Shown: piece after piece, positions 1 to 10,640 of the stretch
Position numbering within the stretch: position 1 is the first letter of the stretch
Layout: each line of letters begins with the position of its first letter
NCBI GenBank assembly: GCA_949361645.1
Contig: OX442423.1
Location: forward strand, 7,424,021 to 7,488,020
DNA: 64,000 bases
From: Spongilla lacustris
Taxonomy: Eukaryota > Porifera > Demospongiae > Spongillida > Spongillidae
Direction: 5' to 3'
Program-made: the position numbers and the translations under genes
Notes under the pieces: generated by a model
Database searches by the model: none
Told to the model about the DNA's origin: nothing
What the model saw: only the letters and a program-made list of their open reading frames with translations

Positions 1-1219
1 CCAACATGTACTTCATAAATTTAATGAACTCTGGGGTCTGGCGCGGGGGTGTGATGGCGTTGCGTCCATCTCTGTAGTACCGCTTCTGTGCCTCATCAGA
101 GCTGAGACCCTGAAAAGAAGCCAAGTAAATAGTCAAAAGTTGGCCCACAAACAGCTGATGCGATGGACATGTACACATACATGTGTAGTTGCTTAGCCCA
201 TAATCACAAATACACACACACATATACATGTACAAGTATGTAACACTACAATTTTAGTATGCCTGTGGGCATACCAAGTCATCCTCCCTCTCTCCACACA
301 CATATTCACACATACACACCTACCGTTTCAACATCAGTTCCAAGCCTGGTCATCAGTTCCTCCAGAGGGATTAAGTGTTCATCCTGTGTGTGTCATGTAA
401 CCAGGTCAGCCCCCATACCACAACACAGCCTCCCCACCTCCCCATACCACAACACAGCCCCCCCCCCCCCCCACCTCCTTGAACATAGTTCATAAGCTTC
501 CAAACAGAACCCTACAACAAAAAAAATCTTGCAACGTTTTGCCAAGTCTTGACAAGATCCTGAAACAACTTTTAGGGATCTTGACAATATCTTACCCAAA
601 CAGGATAAGACTTGGCAAGGAGTTGCGGGATATTTTCTAGGGATTAGTACAGCACTCACAGGGATCACATTACTTCGCGCATTCCTGGCATATGTTATCC
701 CAATAAACATACACGCATCTATCCCATTTCCTATTCCTGGTTCCCGTACATGCAAACACTGGTACATATTTGCGTAATTTAATTCATATACACACACTGT
801 AAATTCCCCATATGAACGCTTAGAATTGACCTCACAAGGTCGTTGTGAATGTATCGGCACATGAAGGAGTTTGTGCGCTGGGGCAAAAACACGACTATCC
901 TTTATCACAAGCCAAAAGCATTATTACTTATCGCGTTTAGCGAGTACGCGCGCGATAAAAAAAAATTGGCGGGTAACGCCTGTGAGTTGTGCCTGTACCA
1001 TGTGGATCTCCTTTTTGAGGTCCTCGATGGTAGGTTTCTGACCCTTCTTTAAGCGGTGATGTCCTTCTTTATGCTCTTCGTCTGTTTTGTGCCCGCCATT
1101 CCTGGTGTCCTCCTCTTCGTGACCCTTTAAATCCTACAGTATCGAAATGCTCTCTTCAAAATGCTACTTTCCTTTTAAGGCACACATGCTTCACTAACGT
1201 TCAGTTTCTTTTCATCCAT
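1..1219 (-). CDS. ATP1A-like: Gene D: Na+/K+-ATPase alpha-like P-type ATPase, 5' exons only (partial)
   Basis: This is the N-terminal end of a P2C ATPase and continues beyond the left edge. Exons on the minus strand: 1199-1219 (starts MDEKKLN, donor GTTAGT), 999-1133 (45 codons, Lys/Glu-rich, ending [11 protein letters not shown]), 324-383 (20 codons, [14 protein letters not shown]) and 1-109 ([19 protein letters not shown] then [12 protein letters not shown]). All internal junctions are phase 0. The 60-nt third exon has the same length in genes A, B and C, and the sequence matches the cytosolic N-terminus ahead of M1 in Na,K-ATPase alpha subunits. Exon 1 rests on a single short ATG-to-donor stretch and is the least certain. 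The membrane and catalytic parts are not in view, so ion specificity cannot be judged. Intron 1 is only 65 nt. Confidence 0.85.
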
Positions 1220-1349
1220 CTCGCCACACCCCGGGGAGAAAAAGGTGCTTCTGCTCGAGCTCGTGCCTGGAAGGTCACGCCTTTTGTTATACTATTAGTA
1301 AATTACGTGCCGCACAGGAAATAGTATCACAGTAATATTGTAAATTTGA

Positions 1350-1571
1350 GTGGGGTTAAGATACGGCACGGCACACGACGGGACATTAATAATCATAAGC
1401 TGGGGATCGGAAGCCAAGCAAGCACGATCATCACGTTTAGCTTCTCAGCTACATTGTTCCAAATCTCAGGCTATCACCCGACTCTATGGGAGACTTATTA
1501 TAACTCCGGTGAGGGCAAATGCTAGAGCTCTGTTAGCAAGGTTAGCGGTGCTCCGGGCAATGAATTCTTAG
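1350..1571 (+). pseudogene. 3' end of RLE-type non-LTR retrotransposon ORF (fragment)
   Basis: The translation ends with RLYGRLIITPVRANARALLARL, closely matching the C-terminus of the longer retrotransposon ORF at 9165-9993 (LYQRLSLSLVRANARALLSRA), including the upstream Lys-Ser-Gln-Ala segment. Only about the last 60 codons are present, which fits 5' truncation, the usual fate of target-primed reverse transcripts. It is followed by AT-rich sequence. It lies just upstream of gene D. Confidence 0.6.
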
Positions 1572-1639
1572 TCTAGGTATTTCACATTTGTGTAATTTTA
1601 TATGTATTTGTATATTAAAATTATTAAACAACAGAATAT

Positions 1640-2460
1640 ACCTACATGTGAATTAATAGCCTAACAGATATGGCTGGAACTCTCTTGCTATGTTACATAG
1701 CCATGGAGAAAAGGGTCCTACTCAGTGTATAGCTGCTGCGTTGACCTGGACAAGTAGCAAATTCAGCCAGCCATATATGTCCTTTAGCACCGCACACTTA
1801 GGTCTATTATTTTTACCTGAACATGCATGATTACAGAGTAGTAAAACTATTAACTAATGAATAAATGAGTACACACAAAATACTCCAGAAACTTGATCGG
1901 CCTGCTGCTGTAGTTACGCTGTGATGTCAGAGCTGATACCGTATGCTCGGGATAGCAGTGCCCTTGCATTTGCTCTGACAAGGACCAGGTTGAGCCTACC
2001 ATATAGGGATGAGGTGGTGTGAGATTTTGTGCAGTTTAGCCGAACTGTGAGGCATGAGGCAAGGCGGCGAGAAAAATGTAAGTGAGCCTCAGCTCCCCAG
2101 CAGCCATAGGTCTCAACATCCAATGGCATGCATGACCAGCCCATCTCTGAGCACTTCGCATCATTGGAGGCATGCCTCCTCTGTTCAGAAACCTTACTAA
2201 TTGGTGGTCAAGTGACTCGAGTCCTATGGGGTATGGGGGACTGAGGCTTCAGCCGTGTTATCTGCTGTTGCCTCTCTAGCTCGGCTTGCCACCCCCTGCA
2301 ACAAACCTAAGTCTGTGGTTCTAAAGGACTATATGGCCAGCTGAATTTGCTGCTTGTCTGGGCCAATGCAGCAGCTATTCTTAGTAGGACCCACTTCTTC
2401 ATGGCTATGCAACATAGCGAGAGAGTTCCAGCCATACCTGTTAGGCTATTAATCATGTAT
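1640..2460. repeat. Inverted pair and nested fragments of retrotransposon 3' ends
   Basis: Three more degraded 3' ends of the same family lie here. Segments 1640-1795 (minus) and 2310-2460 (plus) are reverse complements at high identity, sharing the reading LYGQLNLLLVWANAAAILSR in the plus arm. The spacer holds a minus-strand copy (about 1880-2165) whose translation contains ETYGCWGAEA and VRANARALLSRA. A 14-bp palindrome sits at about 2165-2178 between the minus copy and the plus copy. All are non-coding remnants. Together with 1350-1571 this makes four copies in 1.1 kb. Confidence 0.6.
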
Positions 2461-3470
2461 GTATAAATTATTTATCACAATACATGTGATAAATATAATT
2501 ATGCATCTATAATAAAACATTACTCAGTATTATTTTTAACCTTACCACATATGTACAACAATCATAAAAAATAATATACTAACACTAAAACCTTAAAAAC
2601 ACCCCTAAAAGTCAGCAGTGTGAGGTGAAATAAGTGTTCCTCTGATGGAGGCCACTGCTTTGCTCCTTTGTACAGCCACTGAAAGGTGCTGGAGCAGGTA
2701 GCTGTAGCTTTTGGTGTCACCAGTTGTGGCTGAGAGCCTGTTATTTTCTGTTGCACTCTCTGTAAACAGTGCACGTTATCGTTGTAGGTAGAGTGTGTAT
2801 TATGTGTACTGTAGATGCGAGATAGGTAATACTGTGGCAGAAAGAGGGTCTAAACTTCGTACGAATGAAATCAATGTTTCTGTTTACTAGGCATTCTGGA
2901 AGAAATCAATAAATTCATCAAACATCCTGACAGTATTGCATTAATAAATTAGTTGTTTCTACTTAACTTGCTCCACACTGACAGGTTTGCACAGTCCCTT
3001 CATTAAAAAAATTGATAAGCTTCATAAACGAACCAGGCATTTTATTTTGGTACTGAACCTCGTACTGAGCAATTAATTACTGATCTTAAAAGCACTCACA
3101 AAATCAAAACTCAGATTCAGACTTTTTAGCCTTGGTATATGCCATCTTCTTCTCTACTGCTGACTGCCCCTGAGTATGGTGTAGCCAATATGGGACCCTT
3201 TCCACGACACTGAGATAATTGCCATGGAGATCCATCATATTGGTAGGCAACGCCTCTGATACAACAGAGAGTTTTAATGCCTTAATTATTGAACGACTTT
3301 AATATGAAGCACATATTGGTCCTTTTAGTTATTTATCTGTTGTTATGCCAATAGAAAATTCAATTCACTACATGATTTCAAAAAATGGAATGCCTCACAA
3401 AAAATACACTTCTCATACTAAATGCCCATGCTAACAAGATGGCGATGGACGTGATAGGGTCATAACCCTA
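2461..3470. other. Intergenic, no gene seen
   Basis: AT-rich sequence between the retrotransposon fragments and the amidohydrolase stop codon. I see no convincing exon or RNA gene. A minus-strand AATAAA (plus tttatt near 3041) could serve as a distal polyadenylation signal for the amidohydrolase, but it is over 400 nt downstream of the stop. Confidence 0.4.
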
Positions 3471-5135
3471 TTACTCAAATGAAAACTCCTGTCCATTCAT
3501 GTAAGTTGTCTTAACCTTAATCGACTCAAGACTGTCACATGACACCTTAAGGGGGTTGCAAGAAAGCACAACCATGTCGGCCATCTTGCCCACTTCCAAT
3601 GTACCTATACTATGCTCACAGAATATTTGCCAAGCGGCATTGATAGTGCAAGCCTTCAGTGCATCTTCAATAGAGACACAGTACCCACCACCCAACACTT
3701 CACCTCCATCTTCTGGCTTAGTTTTTCGATTTGCAGCAGTCGCTATGGAACGAAACGGTTCGTGTGTGAGAGGGAACAGAGGACTGTCCTCATGTATGGA
3801 GAACTTGTGCCCAAAAAACTTTGCACTGGACAGTGGGACCAGCCTCTCCCCCCTCTCTCGACCAATGAGATCCTTGCACAGGCTCTTGCCGTAATAGTAT
3901 ATAAGGTCCACAAGGAAGCTCGGCGTCACTCCCATCTCAGCAGCCAACCCAAGCTGCTCGTGGGTGATGAGTCCGACGTGCTCCATCCGATAGCGGTGGT
4001 CTGTGCGGGGGGGGGACTCCGCGAGCAGGGCTCTGTAGGCCTCCAGCACTTGTCCTACGCACCGGTCACCGTTGGCGTGAGTGGATATCTGCCAACCGTT
4101 CTGATGGAAGGGTTCCATGATCTTGTAAAGGGCACCAGGTGTGTAGTTGAGGCGACCGCAGTGGTGCTGTGGAAAACCAAGGTGCTTGACAAATTCGGTA
4201 TCTAGGTACTCCTCACACAGAGCCATAGTGGCTGACTGTGAGTCGCCATCGGCCCAGAATTTGACTCCTGCAATCCACACCTTGTCGAGGGTGGGATTGG
4301 GCTTCTGGGGGGTGACATTTGGATCGGCCAGTGATGGTACAACGTATCGGGCTAGGCGAACTGGGCACCCGCTTTCACCGGCCACCTCCAACCCAAGTTT
4401 GATCGTATCCTTGTCGTTACTGCCTAGGTCTACAACGGTGGTAAAGCCCGACCGTGCGTACTCCCTGAAATGCTCACGATAAAGCTCCTTCTTCGCTTCG
4501 TCCGTCAGACTCAATCTGACGATCTGCATAATGTAACACATCGCTGGATTGCTCAGATGACCGGTGGGTCGACCATCTTCGCCGACGACGAACGCCCTCC
4601 CCTCGCCTAGCGAAGGGACGTTGCTAGCACTGACACCAGCTTCGGCTAGGGCTCTATGGTTAAACCAAGCGTTTTCTACGTCGACGGATATGATGAGGAC
4701 GGGAACAGTAGCGGATATGTTGGCATCGATAAAGTTCGCGTCGAGCTTTGGAAGGTCGTGGAGGAGGCATTCGTCGTATCCGTAAAACACCGCCCACTCG
4801 TTTTTTGCGGAATTAAGTCTCTCGATGGACTCTCTCATCGTGGCAAAAACTTGCTGTGAGGTCGTGTGAGTGCGAGTGGAAATGTCAGTGAAATATCTGA
4901 GCGACGTAGTCAAAAATGGGTGCGTGTGCGAAGCAATAAAGCCAGGCATAAGAGTCTGTCCTTCCAGGTTCACGATTTTGGTGGTGGCGTGTCGCAGCTG
5001 CAGTACGTCTTCCTCGCTTCCAACTGCGACTATCTTGTTGCCCTCCACCGCCAGTGCACTAACGACACGGTCCTTGTCGTCAAGAGTTACTATGTCTCCA
5101 CCAATAAATATCAGATCCGCTCTTCTGCCCGCCAT
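3471..5135 (-). CDS. Metal-dependent amidohydrolase, YtcJ-like (amidohydrolase family 3), intronless
   Basis: A single open frame of 554 codons begins MAGRRADLIFIGGDIVTLD. The order of motifs is that of YtcJ-like amidohydrolases: an N-terminal beta-sandwich strand, LMPGFIASHTH with the HxH metal pair (His70, His72), GVKFWADG (Lys292), HANGD (His353), MEHVG (His386), HEDSPL (Asp450), and a C-terminal GTLEVGKMADMVVL strand closing the composite domain. These suggest a TIM-barrel hydrolase acting on C-N bonds such as amides or imides; the substrate cannot be read from sequence. No signal peptide or membrane segment is evident, so it is probably cytosolic. Length is normal for the family. It has no introns, unlike the ATPase genes around it, which is compatible with retroposition or acquisition from bacteria. 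The ATG at 5133-5135 is the first in frame. Confidence 0.85.
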   Translation of the reverse strand: MAGRRADLIFIGGDIVTLDDKDRVVSALAVEGNKIVAVGSEEDVLQLRHATTKIVNLEGQTLMPGFIASHTHPFLTTSLRYFTDISTRTHTTSQQVFATMRESIERLNSAKNEWAVFYGYDECLLHDLPKLDANFIDANISATVPVLIISVDVENAWFNHRALAEAGVSASNVPSLGEGRAFVVGEDGRPTGHLSNPAMCYIMQIVRLSLTDEAKKELYREHFREYARSGFTTVVDLGSNDKDTIKLGLEVAGESGCPVRLARYVVPSLADPNVTPQKPNPTLDKVWIAGVKFWADGDSQSATMALCEEYLDTEFVKHLGFPQHHCGRLNYTPGALYKIMEPFHQNGWQISTHANGDRCVGQVLEAYRALLAESPPRTDHRYRMEHVGLITHEQLGLAAEMGVTPSFLVDLIYYYGKSLCKDLIGRERGERLVPLSSAKFFGHKFSIHEDSPLFPLTHEPFRSIATAANRKTKPEDGGEVLGGGYCVSIEDALKACTINAAWQIFCEHSIGTLEVGKMADMVVLSCNPLKVSCDSLESIKVKTTYMNGQEFSFE

Positions 5136-7480
5136 GTTTTTCCCTTGTAAGTTAATATTTTTGATTTATTATGATAAGGATAACAAGAAGAATTAAGTGA
5201 CGTGCCAGTGACCATAGATATTAGAGTATCAGTGACTTACAAATATTAGAATAGCCCTGATCAAATTTTGTGTTAACAAAACAATTGCCTTCTTCTTTAC
5301 TGGTCCTCTTCATCTTCAATTAACCTGTGCTCGGTGCCTGAATCAATTAAACTCATGGGCGTTACTTTCTACAGCATGATGATGGGATCAAGTTGCTGCA
5401 TACAAAATTAGGGGTCCAATGCAAGATAAATCAGCATTTGGGGAGCTGGGAACTTTTAAAGCATTAGCATGCAGTGAGTGGGATGCCAGAGGAACTGAAA
5501 ATGGTTTGGCTATTTGCATCACATGTCTGTCACAACTGGTATTTGAGTTGCTTAGCCAAAATCAAAACTATACATGCGTAGGTCAAAGGACTTTAAATAG
5601 AACATATCTAGTTAGTTTAGCTTTTGCTGCCATTAACCTTTTATAATTATAATTATTAAAAATATATGAATTGGTTCAATTCGAATTCTAAAGTTCAAAT
5701 TGATTTTACAGCCTTGAAGAAAAGTACTACTGATAGCTGTATCTTGGCACAGTTTTGCACCACAAATTCTAACCCATTTGATTCAAGACCCTTGTGCTAT
5801 AATGTATAAATGAAATAGGCATTTTAATAGCAACGGTGTAAAATGTATGACATCCAGTCCTTATTAAACATAAGACTGACTATTCAGACCATGCTTTTTG
5901 CAGCACCATTGCCTCCAAATCCTGATACCACCAACCTTCTTGTACTTAATTACTTGTTCCTAGCTACATTATAAAAAAAAAACAAACTAAAGATTAACAA
6001 TTGTTTAATTCTCACTATAGGCCTTGGGACGGTAGTTTTATAATGGTAAGCGGCCTCCTATTAATAGGCTATACTAGAATTAAGATTTAACTATCATAGA
6101 TCATGCATGATCAATGGATAGGCAACAACTTGCTGGTGTGTCACACCTTTGATATTTTCATGAAAAGGTACTAAATCTGAGCTTTTGCTACGAATGAATC
6201 ACACCTTTAGATACTGTAGGTCATGCTACAGCCCAGGGCCTGATTGCCAGGGCAAGAGTGTTTAGATATGATGTTATAAATACCTTACTATTTCAGCCAA
6301 CTTTTGTTCAAATGTAAATTTTAGCATCATACAATATGGACCAACATGTATTACAAAGTATCCAATCCTATCCAACAGCACTGAGTTAAACTTACGTTAT
6401 TCATGCATTGATACTTACCAATATCTCATGCAACTGAATGTCAAAAGGAGGGGCCAGGAGGGGATTCTAGAATCCTAACTTCTGGCCGGCACTTAGAATC
6501 TCCCAGACTCCCCTCCCCTTCTAGCCTCGTCCCCAAGCCCTATTTTTATATCTGGGTCCACTACCCCCGTAATTTAATATAAATAGGGCCTGGGGCGGCT
6601 AGGCTACACGGGTGTTTCACAGTGGACATTTACGGATATTTAGATGTCCAATTGCACATTTACGTAAAAATGATTTTGGTAGCTCATTAACGGGCTAACA
6701 TTTTCAAGGTCTGTTTCCGCTACAACCCAGTTTCACTACGCCTCTCTATTGATAATTCCAAGCATAGCATTAGTCTAAGCACAAACCCAAATCAACTGCT
6801 CACATGTTTACAGCATTTCAACACACGGCGCAACGTTTCTAGTAATCACGTGCCCCTTAATTCGTTACAAGTGCATCTTTTGGTGGGCTATTTGTGAGGC
6901 TCTCGAACTTCCAGGTGAGTTGTGACGATAAAGTACAGAATCTAGGGGCATTGTAAAACAATCTAAGCTGGGTCATGTCTCGAGACGCGATATCTAGGGC
7001 ATATAAAATCGCGGCTGAAATCTATGAATAATTATCAACATCTTGGTTTTTATATATGGAGTTCCATAACAGCTAGCTTACAAAACATTGCAGGGTGTGC
7101 GGTGGGAGGTTGGTGGTGCCAAATAAGTCAAAAAGAAGCATATACAACTCCATATTTTACAAAAAGAAGCTTAAACTAGCTTTTGGTATCAATTATCATA
7201 TCGAGATCCACCCATAATCGTTCTGCAAACCGTGTAAGCTAAGGGGAGGGTGTTAAATGCTTTGAGGCAGAAAAAGCTAATACCATTTTAAAGTTTGGTT
7301 GTGCCCTGCAAGTGGAAAGCCCATACCATAGACAAGTGTGAAGTGAGTGAGGAGCAAATTATAACTAAATTAAATTGTATGATCACATTTAGGTTTGCCA
7401 GCATTTTGAGGTGCTGGTGAAAGGTGGTACAAAGAAAAAAAAAGTGACAAAACATACTGCCAAATGTCAAGTGAATCACT
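5136..7480. other. Intergenic, no gene seen
   Basis: About 2.3 kb of AT-rich DNA with no homologous exon that I can recognise. A GC-richer stretch near 6440-6600 contains short purine/pyrimidine runs. Reading frames here are short and unremarkable. Confidence 0.4.
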
Positions 7481-7489
7481 ACAGTCAAT

Positions 7490-7925
7490 ATTTACACATA
7501 TTGGGTACATTGCACCTGTTTCGATTTCAACCAGCGTCCAGCCAGCTGCTACACAATCAGTTTCTGCCATCAACTATCTAAAGTGTCCACTCTGCCTTTG
7601 TATTCTGCACAGACCAGTAGAGCTACCGTGCCAAAGTCTTGTCTGTGCAGAGTGACATTGTCGGCAAACAACACGTTCCTGTTGCCATGACAACTCACCT
7701 TTAACTGCTGCCAGCATAAATGCAGCTCCTGACGTCTTCTTGTCCCTCCTAAGTGATGTATTGCTTCAATGCAACTCATGTAAAACAGACCTTCCAGCAG
7801 GAGCGTACCTCTCACATGTTTGCAACACCATCTCCTCCATGTGGTACTGAGGTAAACGTACCATCTGTAATCCAAAATTCAAAGAATGCTGTCTGAAAGC
7901 CCAGAGCCCTAATGTTTTGCAGATT
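7490..7925 (+). pseudogene. RING-finger fragment resembling the RAG1 N-terminal region, broken
   Basis: The plus strand reads LKCPLCLCILHRPVELPCQSLVCAE, then a stop (TGA at 7652-7654) where a Cys codon is expected, then HCRQTTRSCCHD and, further on, VLLQCNSCKTDLPAGAYLSHVC. The spacing CxxC ... C ... C, followed about 30 residues later by a CxxC...HxC finger, resembles the RING plus adjacent zinc finger in the RAG1 N-terminal half and in RAG1-NTD-like transposon proteins. TRAF-type RING proteins are an alternative. The in-frame stop, a second stop after the finger, and the lack of flanking exons make it a pseudogene. It is related to the minus-strand locus at 10640-12022. A 19-G run (7932-7950) follows. 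Confidence 0.5.
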
Positions 7926-7929
7926 CCAT

Positions 7930-9130
7930 CTGGGGGGGGGGGGGGGGGGGTGGAAGAGTATGTAAATTTGTACAGCAATAATAATTACATGAACTACTCA
8001 CCATGATTCCAGCCAATAACTCTTGTAAGGATTACAAAAGGTCAAGGCTGAAGTTAAGTATCAAAGCCGGTGAACTTTGAGTCATCACCACAAAGACCAT
8101 CAACAAGTGAGGCACATACTGAATGATGATTGGTGTATACAAAATGTGGCCCAGCAGTATCCTGTTCTCTTCATGGATGCTCAGCAGATTGCAGACACAT
8201 TTGAAGGGGCATTCGCTAGGCTTGGAGCATGCCACTCCATCCATGACCAATGCTTTGTAACTGACAGATGAGAAATGTGGAGAGAGAGAGTTAGGATATA
8301 GCAACATGACGTCATAGCTGTGGATGGGTATGATTATTTTTCGCTATTGTTTCCATTCCGAACTACTTTAGAACCAATTTCCCCATGGCCAATGAAAATA
8401 TCTCACCCAAAATGCACCAATTAGAGGAGCACACAGTTGAGTGGGTGAGAAGATACAACTTATGATTTGGCATGCTGGGTGAACAAGGTGCTGAATGAAT
8501 TCACCGGCGATTCAACGCACTGAACACCAACTGCAGTTCAATTAGCGTTTCAACGCACTGAACACAATCTACAGTACCACCGGTGTATCGTCAAAGAGCA
8601 CTTGATAACTATTGCTCCTGACTCAATCCGTGCTCAGCCACCACCCACAAAGTGAGCAATACGTACGCCGGCCAAAACACGTTGCTGCTTCATAGGCCGG
8701 TATTCACGTACACGTAGGCCTACCAGGGGCGGATTTAGGGGGGCTCGATCTATGTACAATACCTTTGTAAAAGTCGTTTCTCAACTGGAAGTGCGCACGT
8801 TGGAGACTAACTAGTTTTGAAAACCTACCTCCGCGTAAGTAGGGCGCTTTTGAACGACACTTCTCCAGAGCGTAACATTTCTTGATGCCCAAACACACCT
8901 TATTCAGTAGAGCACAGTTTCATCTTCAACAATATCTCGTCTAAAAGGTCACCACGTGTTCCATTCAGTAACTGTACAGCGAATTCCAACGGGTACAAAT
9001 CATTACAACCGTTGCTAGGTGAGATAATTGCCATTTCAAAATTTCTGGGCGTAGGTCTGAATGTCCACCAATTCAATGGATTGAAACACCCGTGGCTAGT
9101 ATCTAGTTTATAAAATTAGCTAGCTACATG
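7930..9130. other. Intergenic; one unassigned open frame
   Basis: Contains a G-run at 7932-7950 and an unassigned minus-strand frame (8032-8307) with the Cys-rich stretch VACSKPSECPFKCVC. I do not recognise it and cannot support it as a gene. The rest looks non-coding. Confidence 0.3.
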
Positions 9131-9137
9131 TGCAAAA

Positions 9138-10089
9138 AACTAATAATAATAATAATAATAATGCCACCTCTAACCTGCGCCAGCACACTTTGTCTGGCAA
9201 AATTGAAGATCAGCAGTTTCGGCAGCTGTTTGATCTCTCCTCTCCGGCCAATAGAGCTCGCTTATTATCAGTCTCTTCGCGTCATGCCGCTTCTTGGCTT
9301 ACTGTTATCCCCTCTCCAGGCCTTAACCTGCATCTAGAGCCTAATGAATTTCAGGTTGCCATCAAGTGGTGGCTTGGTATGGATGTTTCTTTTGACTCAT
9401 GCTGTCCGTATTGTCCTAACCACAGGCTGGACCCGCTTGGTCACCATGCATTGACGTGCAAACACGGGGGTGATGTGGTCTTGCGTCACAACAGCCTTCG
9501 TGATGTTTTTGTGGAGTTCTGTCATAGGGCCTGCTTAGGAGGTCAGGTCGAAGTTGGAAGTGGTCTCGGTCTTGACAGACTGCACTCTCGTCCTGCTGAC
9601 GTACTTGTCAACAACTGGCATCTTGGCAAACCTGCTGCTTTTGACCTCACTATCACTTCACCGCTTAACCCAACCACTTTGACTGAAGCGGGGGTGAGAT
9701 GTGGGTCTTCTGCTCTGGTTGCTGAGGCAAGAAAGCATAATGCCAATGATTCCAAGTGTGCTGAGCGTGGATGGGTGTGCATTCCCCTAGCTGTGGAGTC
9801 ATATGGATGCTGGGGCATGGAAGCACAACAATCCTTCTTGCGGCTTGCGGCTCGTCTAGCCATCCAAATGGGATGCAACAAATCACAGGCTACCACCATC
9901 TTGTACCAGAGGCTAAGCCTTTCGCTTGTGAGAGCCAATGCTAGAGCCTTGCTCTCCCGTGCAAGTTTTCGGCATTCGGAGGAGGGGGGTTGAGGTGTGT
10001 GGGTGTGGGGTGGTTGCTTCTGTGACTTTGATTTTGTTGGTGTGCTGTACAGTGTATGTAAAAATTTGCATGTATTATAATTATAATAA

Positions 10090-10122
<33 letters not shown>

Positions 10123-10123
10123 C
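9138..10123 (+). mobile_element. 5'-truncated non-LTR retrotransposon: zinc knuckle plus RLE-like endonuclease end
   Basis: An open frame (about 9165-9993) encodes the C-terminal part of a retrotransposon polyprotein. It shows a CCHC knuckle (Cys92, Cys95, His105 or His106, Cys110 in the 287-codon frame) and then RPADVLVNN ... AAFDLTI, which resembles the PD...D core of the restriction-like endonuclease of R2/RLE-type elements. It ends VRANARALLSRASFRHSEEGG. No reverse transcriptase is present, so it is 5' truncated. The insert is bounded by (AAT)n at 9138-9161 and (TAA)n at 10086-10122; the latter is probably the element's 3' tail. The frame is open over 270 codons, so the insertion is fairly recent. 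Family placement is inferred from motifs, not from a full domain search. Confidence 0.65.
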
Positions 10124-10640
10124 GCGTGATACTAATAATTTCCCCCGCCCACTCTGACTTTCCCGACCCCAAACCAGCTCCTGCATGTATTTGTTAACTA
10201 CTCGCGCTCGCGCGTAGCGCGTACGTACGTTAATTGAGTTATTAAATGCTCTGGATCGATCATGGATCCCACAGGTGTTTGCGGCCATATATTTTGTGGA
10301 CAGTAGGTTTATAACCCGAAATATTGAAATGATTACGTATTCCCTTAGCAACGTCCTAGACAACCAGAGCCAAGAAACGTGAGCCTCCTGTACAAAAACA
10401 GGAATTATACCAGCGTCATTTAAAACCTCGAAACAAAAGAAGCATCATCTTTCTACAAATACTGCGTTTCTCGTGTTACAGTTTTGACGCTACGGCAAGT
10501 TATGGTTCGTGAAAGCGGGTAACCCTCGACGTACCTCTCCACTTTGAAATAAGTTTTCCACGCTCCCGACCGGTAAAAAGTTTTGATTCAAGTAAATCTT
10601 AGAGATAACAGAAGGTACTAACTGATTCCATTATCTGCTT
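10124..10640. other. Spacer with left inverted arm of the RAG1-like locus
   Basis: Non-coding. A short CpG-rich stretch lies at about 10200-10230. Segment 10258-10308 (containing TGTTTGCGGC and GGACAGTAGGTT) is repeated in reverse complement at about 12432-12490. Confidence 0.4.
10258..10308 (+). repeat. Left inverted repeat flanking RAG1-like locus
   Basis: Shares CACAG-TGTTTGCGGC and GGACAGTAGGTT, in that order, with the reverse complement of 12432-12490; the left copy has about 12 extra bases between the two blocks. A second inverted match (ATAGCCGCCTTTTTTT) lies inside, at about 10640-10655 versus 12070-12087. Confidence 0.45.

Noticed and set aside
3556..5196. Plus-strand frames of 94-197 codons opposite the amidohydrolase
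   Set aside because: Antisense shadows of a well-supported minus-strand enzyme gene.
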